Positions 19,765 through 28,303 of a stretch of 28,303 nt of DNA are shown piece after piece. A program made the position numbers and the translations under genes. Position 1 is the stretch's first letter. Every line of letters begins with the position of its first letter. Origin of the DNA: Smittium culicis (lineage: Eukaryota; Kickxellomycota; Harpellomycetes; Harpellales; Legeriomycetaceae); assembly GCA_001970855.1 (NCBI GenBank), contig LSSN01001842.1, positions 1 to 28,303 of the forward strand. The letters run 5' to 3'. Under the pieces are notes generated by a model. That model was not told the origin of the DNA, searched no databases, and worked only from the letters and a program-made list of their open reading frames with translations.

Positions 19765-20353
19765 TCGCCCCACTCTTCTTCTACGAGCCCATTTAGTATA
19801 CTTACTTAGTAGACTATTCCCTCTCTTCTGCTGCTTTTTATACTCTTTTATTCTGCTCAAATAAACCCTTTCATTTTCGTCTTTTTTATTGCTAATATCA
19901 AAAAAATATTTATATTCTTTTCTTATCTAATCATCCCGCATTAATTTGTCTCGATTCAAATAAACGTGTCAATTTTCTTTAGTCTTATTTTTTTTTACTT
20001 TTTCGTGTCGTTTTATTCTCATCCCTTTTTGAGAAATTGATTTTCGCCTACTCTTATTTTATCTTTGCTTATTTTTTAATAATTCATTTATTATACTATA
20101 TCTTACTTTTTTTTTTTTCATATTCATATTCATTTTTGATATTTTACTATATTATTATTATTTGATTTTAACTCGTTTCTTTTCATATGCCCTCTACTTT
20201 TCTGTCTAATTGATTCTCGATCCTTCCCTACTTTTTCAATTCTACAAAAATCAAACACAATATCCTCTATATTTCACCAAACATCCCCTTTCCCCTCTTT
20301 CCCCGTCTTAGCCTTGATCTTATAACCATTCTAGATATTCTCTCAATGGAATA
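19765..20353 (+). other. C/T-rich spacer between COX6A and HPC2
   Basis: The 589 bp between tandem genes are dominated by C and T on the + strand, with T runs. No open frame of note. It should hold the COX6A poly(A) site, the HPC2 promoter and the two-codon upstream frame at 20346-20354. Confidence 0.6.
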
Positions 20354-20354
20354 A
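20346..20354 (+). promoter_or_regulatory. Two-codon upstream ORF (ATG GAA TAA) overlapping the HPC2 start
   Basis: ATG-GAA-TAA immediately precedes the main frame, and the final A of its stop is the A of the HPC2 ATG (TAATG). A scanning ribosome meets the upstream ATG first, so HPC2 translation would depend on leaky scanning or termination-reinitiation. Confidence 0.55.
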
Positions 20355-23300
20355 TGGACCTGCCTGGTTCTGATTTTTCTACTCAAAAGTTTTTCCCCCT
20401 CAAACCCGGCGGCGATTGTGTTGTTATCTACTGGCAAGACCACGCTACTTCCCCTACTGCCTCCCCTACTAAGCCCTCTTTTTTACCCAACCACAAAATC
20501 GTCGACTCTACCCAAAACACTGCACAACCAAACTCCAATCAAAACAATTCTGACGCTGAGCTAATAAACTCCGAGAGCGAACCTGAGCCCGATCAAGCCA
20601 AACTTAGCAACGAACAATTACCCGACGCCATTACTAAAGACCCCTTTTTCGCCAATTTGCTCAAAAACGCTGAAACTTACTCAAAAAACGATAAAAATAA
20701 GGTTAGCCCTTATTCCTCACCATCTTTCAATCTATTTTTTGTCTATAAAAATTTCCCTTTATCTTTGTTATTTTATTAGAAATCAATTAAAAGAAAAGCT
20801 AAAGATGTTGAAGATGATTACGATATTAACGACCCCTTCATCGATGACAGTGAGCTTTTATTTATGGATGGCCATGCCCATTCCCGTGTCCAAAACCAAC
20901 GAAAAAATAAGCTACTTTTAGGGCCTGCCCCAGCCACTACCTCTGACAACCCCCCTGACGTCTCCCTATTAAACGAACATGGGAATATTCTTCTTGACCT
21001 CGAACTACTGGATAGGCCACATCCCTCTGATTTCTTTGTATACTACGGAATCCTAGAAGACTCTGAACAATCCTCAGACGACCAAACCCCTTTGCAAAAT
21101 TCTATACAATCTAACTCCAATACTCCCGCTCAAACTAATCCCTCAAATTCCCCCCAAAATCGTTTCTCTTCAAATAAAAAATCTCTCCCCAAACCTATTG
21201 CTTCAAAAAATTCCTCTGATTTCATACCGTTATCATCCGTCTTTCCTAAAAATGCAATAAAGAGTCCCCAAAAAATCTCTAAAAAACAAAATATCCCTCC
21301 TCGCGATAAACCTACCAGAAATAGCCTCAACGCTAAGCTTTCCCCCAACCAGCTTAAATCAATTACCAGTGCCCATACCAAATTGCTCCAATCAATCCCC
21401 CCATCTCCTGAACTCACTTCTTCTCTCGAATACATTAAATCCAAAGTCCAACCCGGTATTATCACCAACAAAAATCATTTCCCTTATGTTCTAAAATCGC
21501 CCCTTCGCAAAGTCTGCACTGCTGCTATAAATTTGACTCTCGAATATGAATCGTGCATACTAAGCGAGCTTCCCTTACCCCCAAACTTAACTCCTTCTGA
21601 ATCACCTTTTCCCACTGACAGCTTTTCCAATCAACAAAACAGCAATCCTGCTTCTATTACTCCACTAAACCTCGTATCTTCTTCGAACCATACTGAAGCT
21701 AACTTTGGCAATGCGCCTACGCTCAGCAAAACACAAATCGCTCAATCAAATGACAATAGAATCGTATCCTGGGAGGCTGCCACTGATCTCCTTGATATCT
21801 CAATCGTATACAAATCTCTCACTTCATTTTTACCATGGAGCAAAGCCACTTTACGAAGAATAATCATTAAACTTATTGGTAAAAATTACCAAGACTTCAA
21901 AGAGCTTCAACTTAAGAATATTGAAAAGTGCTTAGCAAAAAAAATTTCAGAATCAATTTTAAATTCCTCTGCACTATCAAATACTTCTAATAATCCAAAT
22001 AATCAACAAAATTCAAACAATAGCTCTAACCACCAAAATAACATCACTACATCCAATAATAAATCTACCCCCAATAGTACAGCAGGTAATACTTGCCCTT
22101 TTTACTATTAATTTTATAGTTAATTTTAAAATTTTTATTAAACATAATTAACTATTGTACCTGTTTTGCCCTATTTTAGAAAATTACCAAAAGTTCGTCT
22201 GGAATACTGTTATCAGGCAACTACTCTTCCAATACATCAAAGTATACATGGAAATCAATGGTGTCAACTTATCTCCCATGTAAAAATCTCACCTTATTTT
22301 TATAACTCATTTACTTTTCACTCTTATTTTTTTCATTATTTTTTTAAAAATTTATATTTATAAACCTTTAGAGAATCAGAAAACTCCACACAGGAAAGAG
22401 TTAAAAACCAAAAGCTAAGAAGAGATGCCTATGCTAAATTACTGCATCTATGGCCAAATAATACTATGAACACTAGCTTAATAGGTAAAGAGTATAGCTA
22501 CAAAAAAAGCGCTGTCGCAAATAGAATCAGAAAATCTTTAGGATCAATGGCCCCAAATAATAAAATGACTTCGAATTCTTCATCAGCATATACCCCGCCC
22601 GTCGTCTCAAAAAATTTGCTATTCCCATCTAAATCGGCCTCAGCCACTAATAAATCAACAGTCAACCAATCTAAAACTCCAACGAACTCATCTGTAGAGC
22701 ATAAAAACGACCGCCATTCGATTGGTTTAATTCCTACTGCTGGAATTAAAAAAATTGCAAGTTCAATAGAGCAAAAGATTATTGATTTAGAGAGCAAATT
22801 CCCAGATGCAACTTCAAAGTCTAATTTCGATAATTTACCCGCGTCAGATTCATCAAAAGGCAAAATGAAAATATCACAGGTTCTAAATAATCAAAATCTA
22901 TCCGACCCTATTAAAATTTATGACGTTGATAAACAAAAAAATAGCTCTACTTATAAATCAGATGTAAACTTACTTCCTACTGCTAATAAATCGCCGATTA
23001 ATAGTAAAGCTGGCAAATCTTCCAACCAAAAATTAGCTTCATCAATGGATAAAAGTAATTCACAACTTAATAATCATGCGGAATTTAATCAAAGCTATCT
23101 AAATACTGACGCTAATAAAAATTCTAACAATCTATTACATCCTTCTCATAACCCTATAAAAAGTAGCATGCAATCAGGCCACGATGAATCGCTTCACTCT
23201 GCACTCGCAAACAAAAAAAAACAACCAAATCTTACTCAATTTCTCAAAAAGCAAGAAGTAATTAGGTCTCAACATATTTCTAAAAATAATGATGTACAGA

Positions 23301-23854
23301 TTCCAACACAAAATAAAACCATCCCACAAAATGATAGTTACATCCCATCTCCTCCTTATCATGAATCTAATGGATATCATGATCAGCTACATTATAACAT
23401 GCTACCCAGCAAGAAAAATATGAATTCGAATAAATACCAACAACAATCGTCCCAATTTAACAATGCCAGAAATAATATTCTTAGTGTTTCGCCAACGCAT
23501 ATATGCTTAAATCCTGGTTTTGAGAGTACTGATAATAACAATAACAGCAGCAAAGAATACAATCGAAGTGATTCTTCTAATATAGAGAAATCAATAACTG
23601 CTGATCCCAAACCTATACCCATCTCAAAACTACACACTATTTTAGGAATATCTGAAAATAAAAAGCGTCCTTCGTCTAATATTAGCAAACATGATCTCAC
23701 AAATAATAACAAATCTATACATAGATCTTCCAATGTCGCTAATCTACCCACTTTTCGTGATAACAACATTACTAGAGGAATAACTATTAAAAACTGTAGT
23801 AAAGCTGACAAAGCTTCAAGCAGCAAAAAGGCCCAACCCTATTATAAAAAATAA
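20354..23854 (+). CDS. HPC2: Ubinuclein/HPC2, HIR (HIRA) histone chaperone subunit (four exons, 1078 aa)
   Basis: Exons are 20354-20701, 20780-22085, 22180-22279 and 22372-23854, giving a continuous 3237-nt frame. Residues 130-142 read YDINDPFIDDSEL, the signature of the Hpc2-related domain that contacts histone H3.3/H4 with HIRA; its second half, FFVYYG, is at 201-206, after a longer insert than usual. The ubinuclein middle domain is spread over about 310-384, 442-509 and 552-635, and the last part holds FVWN (557-560) and LWPNN (611-615), as in UBN1. The exon 2-3 and 3-4 junctions fall inside this last block, which supports the introns. The rest is Ser/Asn/Lys/Pro-rich and disordered, including an Asn-rich stretch near 515-545 and the whole tail after ~640. 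The complex deposits histones outside replication and silences histone and other loci. Residue blocks agree with the family, so confidence is high. Confidence 0.9.
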
Positions 23855-24568
23855 AACCTTTTTCTTTTATCTTTAAACTTGTATATAGAAAACACACTTC
23901 AAAAAAAAAAAAAGATTTTATTTAGTATAACTACACTGTGAATAAATATTATCATTTCTTTTTTTTTTCCCCTAAATTATCGCTTATGCATTCTATCTCC
24001 TCCATCCCAATTAATCACATAAAAAGCCAGAATATTACTCACACCTTATTTTAGTCCTCAATAATCAAGATTTATAATTATCAAAGGCATGGATGATAGA
24101 ATTAGCCTAAATCAATCATCAATACAAGGTTTTGGCGAAAGAATATTATTCATCGAAATTCAATAAATTTAGCCTCATTTATTTATTTTTAATACCTTTT
24201 TGAATTTCCATACCTATTAAAGGAACTTGACTGAGTTGCGAAAAAAATAGAGCCTTTTTTCTCGATAAAGCCTCCAATTTTAAATCGATACAATATAATA
24301 TTAATAAGAATTAAATTGGCTTAAAAAAAGAATATAATATCAGTAGCATTAAAACATATAGTAAAAATAAAAAGTCAAAATGTCGAGCGAGTATATAAGA
24401 TAAGTATAGATGCAGATGATACGGCTACACGCGAATAAATGTTTGATTTCTTAAAACCATTTTTTGAGACACGAAAAATTTTAAAATACTGAATCCAGCC
24501 ATCAAAAAATCATTTTTTATTTTGAGCTAATGTATTAGTAAAAATGTAATATGCACTATAATCATCCC

Positions 24569-24589
24569 AAAAAAAAAATTTTTTTTTTT
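24569..24589. repeat. A10T11 homopolymer pair
   Basis: Ten A followed directly by eleven T. Such poly(dA:dT) blocks stiffen DNA and exclude nucleosomes. Confidence 0.85.
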
Positions 24590-25600
24590 ACAGGATAAAC
24601 GCTTGCATAAAATCATCAAGTAAGCATAGTAGCTTGAATATATATAAAAAAAAAGAAATTACTATTGCGTTTTTTTTTACTTCCTGAAAAAAGGAGGGGC
24701 TGGGAAAGGGGCGAAAAAACGGCGTTTATATGATGTGATTGAAATAAATAAATTAAACTGGTTTTTTTTTTGTTTGTTTTGAGTTTGGTTTTGTGATTTT
24801 TTATAAAGATGTTCACAATGACTAGAAAACCTGCTAAAAAAAAAGATAATAATGGCGAATAAATTTATATTGCTATACTAATAAAGATATTTTTTTCCTT
24901 ATTGTAATAATAAATGGAAATTAAAAGTAAAAATATTAAACTCTACTATATGATGAGAAATTAATACACTTTTTTTTTTGGCGAAAGTGAAATAGGAAAG
25001 ATATAATTCGAATCCCATACTTCTATCAACTTCAATTTATATTGTGGTTTCTTATGTAGGGTTATGTGAATATTTATATATAAATTCAAATTAGAGGTGA
25101 AATAGAATAAACAAAACAGGTTTTTGGATTATGCATATTTTTTTTTTATAATCCAAATAAAATATGTTTGGACGTTTATTTTTTATATTAGTTCGATTTT
25201 TCTATTAGTAATTTTTAAAAAATATAATTTTAATTATACATTTTATCTTTTGCCCATATTTCTTTGTTGGACTTATTTTATTATATTTATACTATAGTTG
25301 ATATTTTCTAAATCCCGCCCTGAAAAAACAGATTATCAAAATCCCTTTATTTTTATAAAAAAAAATTTATCAGAGTAGGTAACTGTATTATATTTTAAAT
25401 ACAGAATACAAATGTAAGTCGGTGTATAAATTAATATTCTGCTCAAAAATGATATTTTTTGACCAATCTGGTGAACTAAGTAAAAGCGCGTAAATATTTT
25501 ATTATTGATTATTATTTTTCTCACTCACTGCAAAACCTGCATGTTTCCTTGTTATCGCAGATTTACATACAGCAAATAAAATAACAATATTTTCCAACAA

Positions 25601-25647
25601 TATTAAACCTGAATCAAAATAATATTACTTATTATACAGGTTTAATA
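25601..25647. repeat. 11-bp perfect inverted repeat with 25-nt loop
   Basis: TATTAAACCTG (25601-25611) is exactly inverted at 25637-25647 (CAGGTTTAATA). The loop is AT-only but for two C. It could be a hairpin in a transcript, a dyad binding site or a small mobile-element relic. Confidence 0.75.
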
Positions 25648-26427
25648 CGCCCATTTTATTTTATCAATATATAGTTAAAAGTATGTGTGTTTACTTAAAT
25701 GCATAAAGTATACATAATATAATTTTCATTAAATCAAGTAAGATTTTTTGGCGATTAAAATTATAATTAGGTTTTCCAAATAAAATGAAATCAATACATG
25801 TCTTCATAATTTCGTATATATATAACTTGAGATTCGGTTTTTTGTGGAAAAATCATTTTAATTTAAATCAAATAATAAATAAATCGTACTTGGTTTAAAA
25901 TTCATACATTCACAACTTGATAAGAATTTACATTAAAAAAAACAAGTTAATTTTTTCTTTTTTACATAATTTTTTCAAGATTGCAATTATTCCATATAAT
26001 TAATAGTATTTAATTTATATCTCTTTTTGACCTTTAAATATATCACTGATAAAGTAAAACTTTCTTGATTAGATATATGTTAATTTTATTGCAACTCAGC
26101 TCACATTTAACATTTTTCATTCTCGCCGCCTTTCCAGTTTTTTTTTGTTATAAATATAAATAAAAAAACAAGTGTACTAGGCTAGATTATTTTTTATATA
26201 TCAGAATCAAGACGCTCTGACAACTATAATCTTGTTGGATCAGAAATTTATAAAAAATAAATTCCAGTCCATCTCTTAATAAAATCAGTATTTTTATCCG
26301 AATAGTGATTCTCCAAGCACCACTCCAAGCATTTTATCTCATCGTCTCACATCAATTTATCCGGCTTCACCCCTGATTTCAATACCAAGCTGCGCGAAAA
26401 CGTGTTATAATATTCTTCGCCTAGAGC

Positions 26428-28292
26428 ATGATGAATAGATACTATAAGGAACAGAACGGGTATATAAATAACCCAGGGTTCATACAAGACATTCAACTCC
26501 CAAACTCAACTCCCAATGTTGATCAAATAAATTGCAAAAATTTTAACCCAAACGTTATTAATGACCAAAATTTTGCTCAAAACTACCTCATTACATCATG
26601 CCAAACAAACGTTCAATCTAGCCCAAGGTAATAATTTTAGTTTATTTTCTTATTAATTTTTTCAGTTTTATTTTCTATTGCTTTTTTTTTCATTTTTTTA
26701 AATTCAAGACTTCTCAAATTCTAGCTAACAGAAAAATGATATTTAGAATTTTTTTTATATAACTAAGTTTTAACCTTGAAATATTGCTATGATTTTGATT
26801 CTATGACCTTCTATAGCTAGATATTTAAAATTCAAAATTGTGTTTGCATTATATTTTTTTTTTCTAGATTTAACTGTTATCTAAATGCTCAAACTTCGAT
26901 TTCACAGAATCCAACAAAAAAGCCTCTTACATACTTGAATAAAGGTTAACCATTAGTTATTTCCAATATAGAGCGATTTATTAACTATTCTAAGATATAT
27001 ATATTCGATTTATTTTTCGTTATTTTAAAGTAAAATCATTCTAAGCGGTGTGTTACGAATAATGAAATATAGGTCAAAATTATAATATCGAGATTAATTC
27101 AAAGTTGCCTTTGGATTTGGAACATGAAATTTCAGTGGTACTAACTTTTAGCGAAGAGCAGCAGCGTAGAAAAGTTAAGCAAAACTGGCGATTTTGGCTT
27201 TCACAGCAGCAAGCTAGAAATAAGGCAAAAGCTATTGAGCTTGACTTGTCTAAATCTTTTGGAGTTACAAAACATTCGCCTGATAGCAGAGTTGATAGAA
27301 TTACAGCAATTGTTAATCCTAGAAATGGAATAAGACTGAGTCTAAAATTCAACGTTTTATCAACAGACTTTACGCAAACAAAGGGTGTTAAAGGAATATC
27401 TATGGGCCTGGCTCTAATAATAAAACCATTGTCATCAATCAACCTCGAAAAGGAGTGCTATTATTGCCAAGTTAAGCTTTTCAGGGATAAGGTTTATACA
27501 TTAAAACTTACATTTATTCTTTTAGCGATCTTATTTAGGCCTAAAATTATCCTTTTTTCATAATAGGGGGCTGAAAGAAAAAATAAAGACGATCTTAGAC
27601 AATTAGAAAAAATAATTAAAAAAGCTAGCCAAAGACCGAATAACAAAGTAAACAAGGATTTTAAAAATAGCCTCCCTACTGTAAGCAGATTTACGATTTT
27701 TTCATACTTGGATTTCACTAATGAAGTTGTCGAGTACATTGAAAATTTATTCGTTGATGAAGTTTCGTTGTTCAGCGAAGTTTTATATGGCAACGATATA
27801 ATTTCAAACATGCCGTACCTAATTGATCCAAATTATAACCCAAGAGACTCGATTAATTCGCCCGGATTTGGTAAGAATATCAGCGCAATAAGTCAACCAA
27901 ATCCCACCATAACAAAAGTTCTAACTATTTACGATAAAAATAATAATCCTACTGAAATAGTTGTTGAAGGATTTGATCCCACTTATACTGCAAAGAGACC
28001 CGCTAAAATGCCTGTTTTGTGCGTTTATATCAAGTTTCCAAACCAGTTCAGATTTAGAGCAATTTACCTTGAAGATCTCACCGTAAAATGCTTGATCAAT
28101 CACATCCTTTCGACATTGCAAAACCAAATAACAAACCTCGTCTTTAAAGGAATTTACAGAGTATCCAAGGATGGAATACAAATAATATTCGATAATACTG
28201 AGGTTCAGCACCTTCGCGATGAAACGTATATGTCCCTTGACGTTGAAATAGTGCAAGATACTAAAGATTTCTACATAAAACTAACTTACTAG
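26428..28292 (+). CDS. Grainyhead/CP2 family transcription factor (four exons, 473 aa)
   Basis: Exons are 26428-26627, 26868-26944, 27073-27491 and 27567-28292 (1422 nt joined). The CP2 DNA-binding domain spans about residues 67-280. It has LTYLNKGQ at 87-94, QQRRKVKQNWRFWLSQQ near 122-138 with the two conserved tryptophans (131, 134), then LSTDFTQTKGVKG at 188-200 and CQVKLFRDKGAERK at 224-237. The last motif is formed across the exon 3-4 junction, which confirms that splice. The C-terminal part (about 381-460, with IYLEDLTV and DETYMSLDVE) resembles the ubiquitin-like dimerisation region of the family. The N-terminal 66 residues are Asn/Gln-rich. Fungal members are known to act in cell-wall remodelling and spore separation; whether this one is GRHL- or CP2-type cannot be settled here. 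Donors GTTAAC and GTTTAT are non-consensus. Confidence 0.92.
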
Positions 28293-28303
28293 AAAAATAG
28301 CAA

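Larger units (their letters stand above)
23855..26427. other. Gene-free AT-rich spacer between HPC2 and the CP2 gene
   Basis: About 2.6 kb without a credible coding frame on either strand. It holds the HPC2 3' end (poly-A run at 23901-23912), an A10T11 palindromic homopolymer pair (24569-24589), a short GC-richer patch (24682-24725) and a perfect inverted repeat at 25601-25647. The CP2 promoter must lie at its right end, but I saw no clear TATA box. Confidence 0.6.

Noticed and set aside
19459..19860. 133-codon minus-strand frame over COX6A
   Set aside because: Antisense shadow of a GC-rich, codon-biased gene; the plus strand encodes a clear COX6A.
22166..22363. 65-codon plus-strand frame at HPC2 exon 3
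   Set aside because: Wrong frame of exon 3; the spliced frame gives NYQKFVWN, which matches the ubinuclein domain.
21130..23826. Minus-strand frames opposite HPC2 (21130-21471, 22498-22863, 23174-23380, 23392-23826)
   Set aside because: Antisense of Ser/Asn-rich exons with no family features; the sense exons carry the ubinuclein motifs.
24616..25524. Minus-strand frames of 66 and 62 codons in the HPC2-CP2 spacer
   Set aside because: AT-rich, Lys/Ile/Phe-biased chance frames with no conserved pattern.
27080..28256. Minus-strand frames opposite the CP2 gene
   Set aside because: Shadows of exons containing conserved CP2 motifs on the plus strand.
1..28303. CRISPR arrays, operons and bacterial ribosome-binding sites
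   Set aside because: None present; the introns, tRNA type and gene families are eukaryotic.

Overview
The window is eukaryotic, AT-rich nuclear DNA, most likely from an early-diverging (zygomycete-grade) fungus. The reasons are short spliceosomal introns (about 75-150 nt, GT..AG, with several non-consensus donors), a fungal-type gene set (Yet/BAP31, COX6A/COX13, bS6m/MRP17, HPC2/ubinuclein, grainyhead/CP2), long non-coding gaps and a very low GC content outside exons. A Harpellales/Kickxellomycotina-like genome would fit, but that placement is an inference from general character, not from a match.

Layout. (1) 1-3531, minus strand: the first 1177 codons of a very long secreted, Lys/Arg-rich protein that runs off the left edge. 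It has a signal peptide, tandem CFGRR and HYVAPIR repeats, a cysteine-rich segment, and then a cysteine-free tail built from a degenerate ~110-residue repeat. (2) 3532-14078: about 10.5 kb with no convincing protein gene. It is divided into a G-rich stretch (to ~6240) with many CCAAT boxes, a C/T-rich stretch (~6240-8900), a small GC-richer island (~8990-9540) and an extremely AT-rich desert (~9550-14060) holding a perfect 13-bp-arm palindrome and one copy of a dispersed repeat. (3) 14079-14152, minus: tRNA-Arg(UCU). (4) 14160-15897: promoter-type DNA with the second repeat copy and a TATA box. (5) 15898-17062, plus: six-exon BAP31/Yet-type ER membrane protein. (6) 17353-17703, minus: mitochondrial ribosomal protein bS6m, convergent with BAP31. 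(7) 17704-19410: a 1.7-kb divergent promoter packed with CCAAT boxes, shared by bS6m and (8) 19411-19764, plus: cytochrome c oxidase subunit VIa. (9) 20354-23854, plus: four-exon ubinuclein/HPC2, a subunit of the HIR/HIRA histone chaperone. (10) 26428-28292, plus: four-exon grainyhead/CP2 family transcription factor.

The annotated genes are mostly unrelated housekeeping or regulatory genes, not an operon-like system. Two things stand out. One is the lineage-specific-looking secreted repeat protein, whose domain layout I do not recognise. The other is the regulatory architecture: bS6m and COX6A, both nuclear-encoded mitochondrial proteins, diverge from a CCAAT-rich promoter, as expected for HAP/NF-Y control. 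A similar CCAAT-rich, skew-switching region at ~5300-6360 has no protein gene downstream of it and may drive a non-coding transcript.
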